Positions 55,430 to 64,000 of a stretch of DNA of 64,000 nucleotides are shown piece after piece. This stretch comes from Periplaneta americana (taxonomy: Eukaryota > Arthropoda > Insecta > Blattodea > Blattidae): NCBI RefSeq assembly GCF_040183065.1, contig NC_091132.1:163542602-163606601 (forward strand). Reading direction: 5' to 3'. Under the pieces are notes generated by a model. The model made no database searches. It saw only the letters and a program-made list of their open reading frames with translations, and was not told the origin of the DNA. Each line of letters starts with the position of its first letter. Positions within the stretch are counted from its first letter, which is position 1. The translations under genes were made by a program, and so were the position numbers.

Positions 55430-56035
55430 TAAGGATAGATAATTTCATGACAACCCAGAGCAAGTCAACGGTTAAACGAAATTGGAAAAAACAAAATATG
55501 TTCACATACGCTACCTGGAATGTTAGACTATCTGGGTTGTGAAATATCGTATCAAAATGAAAAAGATGTGAACAAGAAAATTACCAAACTTACACCAATT
55601 CTGGGAATAATAAACAATACAATAAAAACTAAATTAGTAGAAAAATCTATAAGAATAAAAATATATAATATACTAGCATTACCCTTTTATACGGAAGCGA
55701 GATTTGGACATTAAAGAAAAAAGACATGAACGGAATCAAAGCAATGGAAATGAAATTCTTTATGAGGACAGCAGGATATACTCTTTCAGACCGAAAAAGG
55801 AATGAAGAAATTTTAGACCAATTAGAAGTAGAGACAGTAGAAGAAAAAATCAGCAGATACAAATTCAATTGGCTAGATCATGTAAGAAGAATGGAAAATT
55901 CAAGAATCCTAAAAATTATGATGTAGTATAAACGTAGTGGACATCGTCGACCAGGAAGACCTTTTAGAAGACTGCTAGATGGAGCCGAAACACGTCTACA
56001 GAGGCCTAATTCGTGAAGGATGATGATGATGATGA
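55430..56035 (+). pseudogene. Second RTE-like LINE, internally deleted, GAT-rich tail
   Basis: The plus strand reads KKQNMFTYATWNV (endonuclease N-terminus) and is then fused to LGCEISYQNEKDVNKKITKL, LYGSEIWTLKKKD-like residues, EMKFFMRTAGYTLSDRKRNE, YKFNWLDHVRRMENSRI, and after a shift RRPGRPFRRLLDGAETRLQR. It ends in (GAT)n. The family is distinct from the AAGTAAGT-tailed RTE. The junction at about 55540 shows a large internal deletion. Confidence 0.75.
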
Positions 56036-56075
56036 TAATTATTGTTATTACTGTTATAATTATTATTATTGTTAC

Positions 56076-56115
<40 letters not shown>
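56036..56115. repeat. (ATT)n-rich microsatellite
   Basis: Imperfect then perfect ATT repeats following the GAT tail of the LINE. Confidence 0.9.
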
Positions 56116-56124
56116 GAATGGTTG

Positions 56125-56240
56125 AGCTGTTTCGATTTTTTCCATGGATAATTTTCAAAATTATAATACAACGTTTCGAAAAGTGGATCTCTCTTCACCA
56201 TCAGGTAAAAATCCACTGTGGGGATCGTTACCAACAGCTA
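56125..56240 (-). repeat. Possible Penelope-type terminal fragment
   Basis: On the minus strand CTGATGGTGAAGAGAGATCC then ACTTTTCGAAACGTTG. A CUGAUG...GAAA arrangement with a partly pairing GTGAAGAG/CTTTTC stem resembles the hammerhead region of Penelope-like arms. No coding support nearby. Confidence 0.3.
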
Positions 56241-56480
56241 GTCTGTCTCACTGATCAGATCGGTGCGAAATATAAAAACGGAACACACGATGTCATAAGC
56301 TGTAGTAATGTGAAATATATAGAAAAAAAAAAGAATTCCGTGATTGTAATTAAACTAATTACACGGAAAAATAACACCAACGACAAGGAATAATAGACAC
56401 TAATAAATCAACAGTCCAAATAGTGAAATGATGAAAAAATAGGAAATAAAAGAATGAGCAGGGAAGCGATTAAACTACCA

Positions 56481-56494
56481 CTGCCATCTAGTGG
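56481..56494 (-). promoter_or_regulatory. CTCF-like motif
   Basis: The minus strand reads CCACTAGATGGCAG, which fits the 14-base animal CTCF core consensus at every position. A near match (CCACTAGATGGCAA) is at 58139-58152 and a weaker one at 11832-11845. Binding is not shown by sequence alone. Confidence 0.3.
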
Positions 56495-56506
56495 TGGAAG
56501 AGTGTC

Positions 56507-56733
56507 ATTCAAGGGTTCAGAGCGATAGTGGGCCAAGCGCCATTTATTAAAAACGGTGAAAGCAAGAGTTAAAGTGAATACCACAGTTTAATATAGATTG
56601 ACATCATTTAATTTTATTGTGCATATTTTATATTACTTACTATATGTTTCATTAGATATTGGTAATCACTTAATTGTTTTCTCCGTTTTTAATAAATGGC
56701 GCTTGGCCCACTATGGCTCTGAAGCCTTCAATT
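56507..56733. mobile_element. Short MITE with ~50-bp TIR
   Basis: TTCAGAGCGATAGTGGGCCA and AGCGCCATTTATTAAAAACG at the left are repeated inverted at the right with a few changes. 227 bp; the TSD is not clear. Confidence 0.7.
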
Positions 56734-57094
56734 AATAAGTGGGACAAATTCAGTGATCTCAACATTATAAACTGGATACACAACTCCTGTAGAGAAATGC
56801 CGAAAAAACGTGACGTCTAACTTCCGTACTATTCGCACACCTGAGGCATATCTTTCTCTCTTTCTAACGAACATGGGAAATAATTGTTTTCTTGAAAGAA
56901 GTATATATATTAATTATATTTCTTTAATTTTGCCGTTATAATAGTGAAATATTATGCAGCTTACGGCTGTACTGGACGTAAGACTGAGTAATAAATAAGT
57001 GACTTATAGGCCTACTTTATTTTTCCAAACAAGCCTGGACATAGAGACCCAGAGACCCTATGCAGTTAACAGAGTAGTTTGTGTACCGTTATAC
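56734..57094. other. Unassigned spacer
   Basis: AT-rich, no coding frame or repeat pair. Confidence 0.4.
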
Positions 57095-57198
57095 TTTTAC
57101 CATATGACACAGCCATTAATGTTTTCTACGTAAAATTATTACACCTTTATTTTCTTTATACCAGAGTTTCATCGCTGCTAATATCTTAATACGATGTT
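57095..57198 (+). repeat. Inverted repeat arm, partner 62097-62206
   Basis: TTTTACCATATGACACAGCC, ATTAATGTTTTCTACGTAAA and ACACCTTTATTTTCTTTATA recur reverse-complemented at 62097-62206. Each arm ends against a mariner-type end. Confidence 0.85.
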
Positions 57199-57345
57199 CA
57201 TTCAAAAGTAAGTTCCAATGGCTGATAAAGAAAACAAAAACATCAATAAGTAAGAAATATTTGTTGCAGTATTTACAGAGATTTCCTGGCTACTTCTCAA
57301 CATAGTCACCACCATTATTTAGGCATTCATCGACCGGTGCTTATA
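57195..57345 (-). mobile_element. Mariner 3'-end fragment
   Basis: The minus strand matches the end of the mariner at 60137-61428, including AATGGTGGTGACTATGTTGA then GAAGTAGCCAGG and the TIR-side TAAGTTCCAAT inverse. It encodes the last residues NGGDYVEK-like. The rest of the element is missing. Confidence 0.8.
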
Positions 57346-58463
57346 CTTGAATTTCTTTACTTTAGTGTATTTCTGTTAACAAGAGAATACATTTTATAAG
57401 AAATTCAGCTCTTATATCACACACAATGAAGTATAACAGGTTTTTGTATTCTAAGGTTAAAGCATAGATACTGGTACCTATAAAAATCGGTAAATTTAGT
57501 TACATTATTTTTATTTTATATTGGGTGTAAGGTGACAAAACCAAAAATTATAAAATTTCAATGGCGAATAAATCTTTCTAGTCCAAAATATATGTTTCGG
57601 TTTACTACGAGTACTACAGTATACAGTATATGTTTAAAACTCTATGAATATAATTGTGTACTTTTCTTATATCGTATTTAACTTTTATTTTAATTTAATC
57701 TTTAATATTCCTAACCCATATTTATCCTGATCGGGAATAGTGCATGTAAATATGTGGCCTAGATAAGGCAAGAGGTTTCTTTTATATACTGCATTTGTCT
57801 TTAGTTTTCATATTTTTGTATTGGTACGGTATGTATTTTTTTAAGTTACAAAATACAGAGCACATTATATACTTAATTTCATTTATGATCTTTACATACA
57901 AGTTTAGAGAAATCATAGCTCATATTAAATTGACAGAAACGGTTGAAGATAATCCACAATATAAATAATTTCAATATGCATACACGGACTTGGGCTGTAA
58001 CATCATTGTAGCAACTATGTTAGAAAGAGAGAGATTCCCTCACCAACATGGCGACGCGGGAACTTAGTGGCACGATATTTTAACATACGGTGTTTCCTCC
58101 ATTTTAGTACAGAGCTCAATGGACAAATTAAACTCCTATTGCCATCTAGTGGTGTAGGGAACAAACTACTACTGCTTTGTAGTGGTGTTACTTTGTGCAT
58201 TTGTCTTGAATTTTCTTGATATCCCGTTCGACTATAGGTAACCATATTTCCGAAAGAATGAGACTGGGATGGCTAATAGAGATATCTGAAAACCTTACAT
58301 GTACGACTTCCTTGTACTTCCTCTGTAACGATCCCCTCTAGTGGCCTACCCTCATGCACTGCGTCATATATATGTATGACAATGGCACACTGGCCATACC
58401 TGTGCAGACGGAACCAAAAAGGTGGAACTTAAACTGAAAGGATTCAATCCGACATCAGAATGG
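57346..58463. other. Unassigned AT-rich spacer
   Basis: No coding frame recognised. Contains the second CTCF-like near match (58139) and a CTCTAGTGGCC at about 58336. Confidence 0.4.
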
Positions 58464-58620
58464 GAATCTGGTGTGGCTTAGTGGATAGAGCGTCAGCACG
58501 TTGAGCTGAAAACCCGGGTTCAAATCCCGGTGCCAGAGAGAATTATTCTCTGTTGCCCTCATCTTTCATCATATGATGACGCAGAATTTCTGCACGGAAA
58601 TATCATATGTACTTCGGTAC
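58464..58620 (+). mobile_element. tRNA-derived SINE, family 6, with well-folded tRNA-like head
   Basis: 58467-58537 folds as a 71-nt cloverleaf: acceptor TCTGGTG/TGCCAGA (two wobbles), D arm GGCTTAGTGGATAGAGC, anticodon stem TCAGC/GCTGA with loop ACGTTGA, T stem CCGGG/CCCGG with TTCAAAT. U33 is replaced by C, and no tRNA gene boundary follows. It continues into a SINE body (GAGAGAATTATTCTCTG, ACTTCGGTACATCATAATAA), so I call it a SINE rather than a tRNA gene. Confidence 0.65.
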
Positions 58621-58693
58621 ATCATAATAACACAGTCTGAAATGCTTGCTTTCTGGCTAAAAGGATGGAATCTTCTTCAAAAGAATACAAAGA

Positions 58694-58770
58694 TATCTGC
58701 TACTGCCACCGCCACCCCCACCACCACCACCACCACTACTAGTACTATTACTACTACACCCAATACCACT
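58694..58770. repeat. (CCA/CTA)n simple repeat
   Basis: Imperfect CCA then CTA trinucleotides. The surrounding 129-codon frame (58573-58962) is largely this repeat and is not accepted as a gene. Confidence 0.85.
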
Positions 58771-58988
58771 ACAACAACTGAACTGGATAGAGGAAAGAAA
58801 TTCTTCCAAAACATTTACAAGAACGGGAAAAAATTAATTAACATAAGCATAAGAAAATTCTCATATCATAAAAAAAAAACCGTAGTTAAAATTAAGAATA
58901 ACTGTATTGATCTCAGAGCAATATCAACACGGGAAAACACTGACATGCTTCAATGTACCTAACTGTTCTATTTTCTACTAATAATAAA

Positions 58989-59237
58989 TGAAGCGTGCAT
59001 TTCCAGAACGTTGTAAGTGCCAATTTGTAAAGTTTACAGAGGAACAAAAATAGTTTTATAAAGTACATACAACATAGTAACTTGCACAACCTGAAAGTGC
59101 ACTACTTATTACTTGGAGCAGCACTTTCTTTATAACCTTTCGTAATATTGTCAAATAGTGCACCTACAACTGATATATATGAAAAAATAGATTCTCCCTG
59201 TTTCGGCACTTACAACGTTATGGAAATGCACGCTTCA
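58989..59237. mobile_element. Short MITE with ~35-bp TIR
   Basis: Left TGAAGCGTGCATTTCCAGAA then CGTTGTAAGTGCC; right end is its inverse with one change (GGCACTTACAACGTT, ATGGAAATGCACGCTTCA). 249 bp. The TSD is ambiguous in the AT-rich flanks. Confidence 0.75.
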
Positions 59238-59501
59238 AATATATTTCGTTACCGAAGACGAAAGTAAATATAGCCTATAAGAACAATATTGTCTTCCCAC
59301 CTACCATAAAATCTTGTAAATATTTAACAAGTTTCCAACAGATATAGTCACAAATATAAGACGTAACCTAATATTATGATAGGCACTCATGATTAGGATT
59401 CATTACAGATGTGTTACAAACATTAAAAAAAAAAATGTGAAAAATGATTTATGAAACATGTTAATTTTTACAAATAATGCGACACTCCATTCTTTGGTTA
59501 T

Positions 59502-59745
59502 CATTTTTTTAGTTGGTTATTTAACGACGATGTATCAACTATTAAGTATATTTAGCGTCGATGAGATTAGTGATAGCGAGAAGGTATTTGGCGAGATGAG
59601 GCCGAGGATTCACATTACGTTTGGGGAAAATCTCGGAAAAAACCCGACCAGGTAATCAGCCCAAGCGGGGATCGAACCCGCGCCCGATCGCAACTTCAGA
59701 CCGGCAGGCAAGTGCCTTAACCGACTGAGCCACGCCAGTGGCTCC
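59502..59745 (-). mobile_element. tRNA-derived SINE, family 2, complete
   Basis: The minus-strand head GGCGTGGCTCAGTCGGTTAA and B box GGGTTCGATCCCCG lead to a body with GGTCGGGTTTTTTCCGAGAT, ending GTTAAATAACCAACT. TSD CTTTGGTTAT (59492-59501) and CTTTGGATAT (59746-59755). It is the uninterrupted relative of the SINE at 13030-15233. Confidence 0.9.
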
Positions 59746-59998
59746 CTTTGGATATGACAACGAACTCAAGTTACAAGAATAAAATTGTAAAACTAAAATG
59801 GAAGTCTGTCCCTGGGCACATTTTTGCACTTATTCTAAGAACAAGTCTCTTAGAATTTCCTGGGTGTCTAGAGTCTGAAAATTTGTATGAATGTGAGTGT
59901 GATTGTGAATCTGCTGGGTTAATATTAATTAACCAATCATCACAAATATAAAAATACATCAGCACTGTCGCTGGGCAGTAACCTGAACACATGTTTCA

Positions 59999-60090
59999 GC
60001 GTCACATTATTGACAAGTAACTCGATCTGTTAGCAGAACCATAAAGCATCTATAGATGCTATAGAGTTACCAACAACGAAAAAAAAAAGT
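59999..60090 (+). repeat. SINE/LINE tail module (empty site of the IS630-like element)
   Basis: AAGTAACTCGATCTGTTAGC, then AACCATAAAGCATCTATAGA, then TGCTATAGAGTTACC and poly-A. The same tail flanks the element at 24200-25445, so this is the uninterrupted form. Confidence 0.7.
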
Positions 60091-60136
60091 CTCTTAGAAA
60101 GTAAACACCTGCAATTAATTTATAAATATACATACG

Positions 60137-61428
60137 AGGTTCATCCAGGTAGTAAGTTCCAATCACATCCAGAGATGACATGACTAGTTGTACAGGGATG
60201 CGCATGCATAGCAGTAGGGATGGGGTATGTGGAAATAATGCAATGCAGTTTCAGTCTTGTGATATCAGTAGTTATTGCACAGAGCTAGAAGAAAATGGCT
60301 GTACTGATATTGTCTCCCGCCAACTGTGAAATTCGTGCAGTTATCCGATTTCTTCACACACAGAAGCAAATTCCAGCAGAGATCCACCGCCAATTGTGCA
60401 ACGTGTATGGATCTGACATTATGAGCGACAGTATGGTCAGATGATGGCGCAGGCAATTCACTGAAGGCCGAACCAATGAGCATGATGAAGACCATAGCTG
60501 CTGACTGTCCCTGGTGACGCCAGAACTGATGCAAAATGTGCGGAAAGCAGTTTTACAGAACTGGTGCTTAACAATTTCGAACTCTCTGGTCAATTCGCCC
60601 AGATGTTTCGCTCACTGCTGCACGAAATCGTCTCCCGGTTGCTTGGTTATCGGAAAGTGTGTGCAAGATGGTTGCCAAAACAGCTGACAGATGAACACAA
60701 AACGAAACATTTGGCCGCAGCATTGACATTCCTCCAGTGGTACGCAGCAAAAGGTGACGAGTTTCTCGACATTGTTGTCACTGTGGGTGAAAGATGGGTG
60801 TCGCATGCCACACAGAACAACAATCCATGGATTGGCGGCATAGTGGTTCACCTGTGAGGACCAAATTCAAGCAGACAATCTGTCAAAATAATTCATGTGT
60901 ACTGTCTGCTGGATTGACGTGATGTCCTCATGTGCGAGTTTTTACAGCGAGGGGAGACCATTAATGCTGGGTGGTATTGTCAGACATTGCGAAATCTGAG
61001 GACGTTGATCAACGACAAGAGACGTGGAATGCTGACAAGAGCCATTATGCTTTTGCACGAAAAAGCACGACTCCATACCGCCAAACACCACACAGAATCT
61101 GTTGCTTCAGTTTGAAAGGGAGATTTTCGATCATTCACCCTACAGCCCCGACCTGGCGCCAAGTGACTTTTATCTCTTCCGTGTCATGAAGCGCTTTCTG
61201 GCAGGAAAACGTTTCCACAACGACGCTGAAGTACAGACAGCAGCAGACTACTATGACACGGGCATACAAACGGTGGTGCACCGGTATGATAAATGTCTCA
61301 ATAACGGTGGTGACTATGTTGAGAAGTAGCCAGGGAATCTCTGTAAATAGTGCAATAAATATTTCTTAATTATTGATGTTTTTGTTTTCTTTATCGGCTA
61401 TTGAAACTTACTTCCTGGATGAGTCTAC
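60137..61428 (+). mobile_element. Mariner-type transposon
   Basis: Ends read GGTTCATCCAGGTAGTAAGT and, from the right, ACTCATCCAGGAAGTAAGTT, next to TA on both sides. The interior holds a degraded mariner transposase on the plus strand. About 1.29 kb, typical for mariner. Confidence 0.85.
60295..61329 (+). pseudogene. Mariner (DD34D) transposase pseudogene
   Basis: Starts MAVLISSPANCEIRAVIRFL, then IHRQLCNVYGSDIMS, stop, WRRQFTEGRTNEHDED. The middle is in several frames (HTQKQIPAEI, DGCQNS). The C-terminal half includes LLHEKARLHTAKH (the second catalytic Asp of the H-D-N motif is Glu here) and HSPYSPDLAPSDFYLF (the third catalytic region), ending NNGGDYVEK and a stop at 61329. Several frameshifts and stops. 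Confidence 0.85.
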
Positions 61429-61439
61429 AAAACGGTATT

Positions 61440-62090
61440 TGTCGAATACAGGGGGGAGAGCCATTAATCCTTCCCATTGAAGGCTTTAAGGAACCAACCT
61501 GGACAAATACCCAATGTCCCACCCCTGCCTTCCCGTGGTGCAGCTGTTAGTAAGCATAATTTTACAAGCTGAACTAAAGGGAGGGGCTACTCATCAATTA
61601 GCACTGGTCAGCTTGATGAGTTTTTGGCCGAATTTGGTATAATTTTTCTCTATTCAATACCTAATTCTCTCCTTACCCTTTCCTATCCAGTCCTCTGACT
61701 GAACCCTTACTTTCTTCGACCCCGACAGTATTACAGCATTCGAGGCCTAGGGGTTCATTTCACTTTCCTTCCTACCCCTCCTACTTTTCTGTTCCTAGTG
61801 CTGACCTGCTATGGCACTAAAATCGTCCTCCAGTGGCTTAAGGAGGGAAAGCTGGTGATTAACATGATCTCCCAGCTAGGTCCAATGGACCCGTCGACCA
61901 ACAGCAGGTGTGGTCCTCCAGACATTCTGGGGGTTGTGTGTGAATGAAGTAGCCACCAAAACATTAAAATATGGTGTTCACCTAAATCGGCTACAACTTG
62001 CCATTTTCACATATCATTAAAAAATATTGGAGTGCAAGAGGTCAAATGACTTTATTGTCAAATGCCTGGGATTAGAAAACAACAACAACT
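61440..62090 (+). mobile_element. LINE 5' region fused to its 3' terminus (internally deleted)
   Basis: 61440-62020 is a non-coding LINE 5' region (for example GGGGGGAGAGCCATTAATCC, CGTCGACCAACAGCAGGTGT). 62024-62090 is the 3' end seen at 2617-2690 (ATATTGGAGTGCAAGAGGTC, AACAACAACAAC). All coding sequence between is lost. It ends inside a mariner terminal repeat (ACTTCCTGGATGAAC at 62088). Confidence 0.65.
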
Positions 62091-62096
62091 TCCTGG

Positions 62097-62206
62097 ATGA
62101 ACTTCGCATTAAGATATTACCAATGATGACATGTCTGGTATAAAGAAAATAAAGGTGTAATAATTTTACGTAGAAAACATTAATGGCTCTGTCATATGGT
62201 AAAATC
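62097..62206 (-). repeat. Inverted repeat arm, partner 57095-57198
   Basis: Reverse complement of 57095-57198 with few changes. A mariner-type terminus adjoins it on the left, as in the other arm. Confidence 0.85.
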
Positions 62207-62305
62207 CCTCAGGGTTCAGTGGTATAAGAACTGTCTGCGACAATTAGAATTCCTGCATTAGCATTGGAGGAAAAACAGTCGGCATATCTTATGGTATCCT
62301 CTTAC

Positions 62306-62443
62306 CTCAGATTTACACTTTACTGTGACAAAACTAATTGGAACTGCAGTTTCCTCAACTTCAGTAATGGATGTGACATCATAACTGTCGTCCACGCATT
62401 CTGTCTTTATTCCTGCCAAGTGAGGATCCAATAAATTCTCTTC
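62306..62443 (-). CDS. C2H2 zinc-finger gene, leader exon (possibly shared by exons A and B)
   Basis: 138-nt exon, phase 0 at both ends. Acceptor CTTGTGCAG before 62443, donor GAG|GTAAGA after 62306. It encodes EENLLDPHLAGIKTECVDDS, YDVTSITEVEETAVPISFVT and VKCKSE. It is the paralogue of 1038-1175 (same length and phase). Both 46927-47009 and 53715-54932 start in phase 0, and no other leader exon was seen between, so both could use it. The start-codon exon, of the 11474-11566 type, was not found to 64000 and must lie to the right. Confidence 0.85.
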
Positions 62444-62713
62444 CTGCACAAGACAGAGACATAATGCATATGATACATATAACAGTTCGAAAGAATGTGA
62501 CTCTAAGTACTACATGCTGCATTCTGATCATCATAACAGGGATTGCTTGATAATGAAGACAAAAGCGATTTATATTACTGTCAAAATAATCGACAGTGAA
62601 ATAACCAAAAGATGTTAACAGCTACACAAGATAAACAATAGAAACAATTTACTACAGCTGCTAATAGTGAGAAACTTATCAGAATTAGGTCACTGCAGCA
62701 GAAATGATAACAA

Positions 62714-63441
62714 ACTTACTTACAAATGGCTCTTAAGGAACCCTCAGGTTCATTGCCGCCCTAATATAAGCCCGCCATCGGTCCCTATTCTGTGCAAGAT
62801 TAATCCAGTCTCTATCATCATATCCCACCTCCCTCAAACCCATTTTAATATTATCTTCCCATCTACGTCTTGGTCTCCCTAAAGGTCTTTTCCCCTCCGG
62901 TCTCCCAACTAACACTCCATATGCATTTCTGGACTCCCCCATACGTGCTACATGCCCTGCCCAACTCAAACGTCTGTATTTAATGTTCCTAATTATGTCA
63001 GGTGAAGAATACAATGCGTGCAGTTCTGCGTTGTGTAACTTTCTCCATTCTCCTGTAACTTCATCCCTCTTAGCCACAAATATTTTCCTAAGAACCTTAT
63101 TCTCAAACACTCTTAATCTCTGTTCCTCTCTCAAAGTGAGAGGCCAAGTTTCACAACCATACAGAAAAACTGTTTTATAAATTCTAACTTTCAGACTTTT
63201 TGACAGCAGATTACATGACAAAAGCTTCTCAACCAAATAATAACAGGCATTTCCCATATTTATTCTGCGTTTAATTTCCCCTCGAGTGTCATTTATATTT
63301 GTTACTGTTGTTCCAAGATATTTGAATTTTTCAACCACTTCGAAGGATAAATCTCCAATTCTTATGTTTCCATTTCGTATAGTATTCTGGTCACGAGACA
63401 TAATCACATACTTTGTCTTTTCGGGATTTACTTCCAAACTA
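62714..63441 (-). pseudogene. RTE-type LINE, 5'-truncated copy with open C-terminal frame
   Basis: A 234-codon minus-strand frame, 63437-62733, starts MEVNPEKTKYVIMSRDQNTI, then FKYLGTTVTNINDTRGEIKR, KTVFLYGCETWPLTLREEQR, RLSWAGHVARMGESRNAYGV, RRRWEDNIKMGLREVGYDDR and ends AAMNLRVP. 3' tail AAGTAAG at 62714. It is the C-terminal RT portion of the family at 22188 and 34492. The 5' break is at about 63441. Confidence 0.88.
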
Positions 63442-63748
63442 CTATTCTCAGATCTACATACTTCTAATCATTCTTTTCCAGCCATGTTCTCCTAAATTAC
63501 TATTTGTCTACATTTCCATTTTCTCTATTTTACAACACTTTATCACTTATTTCCCTACTATTCTATCTATTTATTTACGTATTAATCTCTTTCGCTTCAC
63601 CCCTGAACTTCCTCTTTTATTGCCTCTTTCCTTAAATTTATATACTGTAATACTTCTACAGTTATAGTACCATTGATGCTACTCCAAACCCACAACATCC
63701 ATATCAAATATATTTAACTTGACGTCAACCACGGAGACGGATCACTAT
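63442..63748. other. Pyrimidine-rich spacer
   Basis: Plus strand rich in T and C; one 84-codon frame of low complexity is not accepted. Nothing recognised. Confidence 0.4.
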
Positions 63749-63910
63749 ATGAGAGAGAGAGAGGGGGGGAGAGAGTGAGAGTGTAAGAGATTGGGAGAGT
63801 GAGAGAGAGCGTAAGAGTGAGAGAGTGTGAGTGTGAGAGAGAGAGAGTGAGTGAGAGAGTGACAGTGGCAGTGAGTGAGTGACTGTGTGTGTGTGTGCGT
63901 GTGTGTGTAT
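63749..63910. repeat. (GA)n / (GT)n microsatellite
   Basis: Imperfect GAGA and GAGTGA repeats followed by GTGTGT. The last 90 bp of the window show nothing. Confidence 0.95.
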
Positions 63911-64000
63911 TTACACTATACTCCTAACTTAGCATGTAAGCTAATATAAGTACCACAATCACTGATATTGATTAAGATAATAAAGTGGGAACAATTTTTG

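Noticed and set aside
58573-58962. 129-codon frame with a poly-threonine stretch
   Set aside because: The composition is set by the CCA/CTA microsatellite; no domain or splice context.
62714-63441. Functional host gene (234 codons open)
   Set aside because: It is the C-terminal reverse-transcriptase region of an RTE LINE with sister copies at 22188 and 34492, 5' truncated and tailed.

Overview
The window reads as AT-rich, gene-poor insect nuclear DNA. A blattodean (cockroach or termite) is the most likely source. Supporting signs are (i) C2H2 zinc-finger exons of a type I associate from memory with cockroach and termite genomes (an acidic leader MDVIKKEPEDDP..., then NLLDxHxxGIKTE..., then TGEKP-linked fingers), (ii) TTAGG/CCTAA-rich tracts, and (iii) many tRNA-derived SINEs and RTE-type LINEs. 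The taxon is an inference; no host gene here fixes it. No prokaryotic features, CRISPR array or convincing functional tRNA gene were seen.

Host genes. All recognisable host coding sequence belongs to C2H2 zinc-finger genes on the minus strand. Gene C has its start-codon exon at 11474-11566, directly downstream of an initiator-like promoter, and a second exon at 1038-1175; it runs off the left edge. On the right, a leader exon at 62306-62443 ends in phase 0 and can splice to either of two zinc-finger ends: 53715-54932 (14 fingers), or 46927-47009 followed by 41709-42588 (8 fingers). These may be two genes or one gene with alternative 3' ends. The start exon of the right-hand locus must lie beyond base 64000.

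Everything else is mobile-element debris, much of it nested, and many boundaries can be read from terminal inverted repeats (TIRs) plus target-site duplications (TSDs). Left third (1-16 kb): a pogo-like element (52-822), a 3-kb region bounded by 41-bp inverted repeats and holding two LINE tails (1395-4408), a piggyBac element (4642-7037) that shares a TTAA with an adjacent TTAA-MITE (7042-8120), SINEs, a 66-bp minisatellite (8.4-9.4 kb), the duplicated gene C promoter (10.6-12.3 kb), and a hAT MITE inside a SINE (13202-15122) that carries a third, inverted promoter-like copy.

Middle (16-40 kb): a hAT element (16741-18095) carrying a Harbinger MITE and a SINE; two Harbinger remnants (18.6-19.7 and 20.9-23.2 kb); an IS630/Tc1-like element (24200-25445) whose empty target is also present near 60.04 kb; a Penelope-like element with inverted arms and hammerhead-like motifs (25735-27694); a Merlin pseudogene whose intron holds a CCTAA-rich minisatellite (28.1-30.2 kb); a nearly intact hAT element with a perfect TSD (31350-34139); and an RTE LINE split by a hAT, itself split by another hAT (34.5-39.8 kb).

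Right third (40-64 kb): the zinc-finger exons, interspersed with a YADD LINE, Tc1 and mariner pseudogenes, RTE fragments, several MITEs and long ATT/AT microsatellites. No new multi-gene system was found. The observations most worth a second look are the possible alternative zinc-finger terminal exons, the triplicated promoter-like cassette (one copy inside a transposon), the Penelope arms with ribozyme-like cores, and the repeat-filled Merlin intron.
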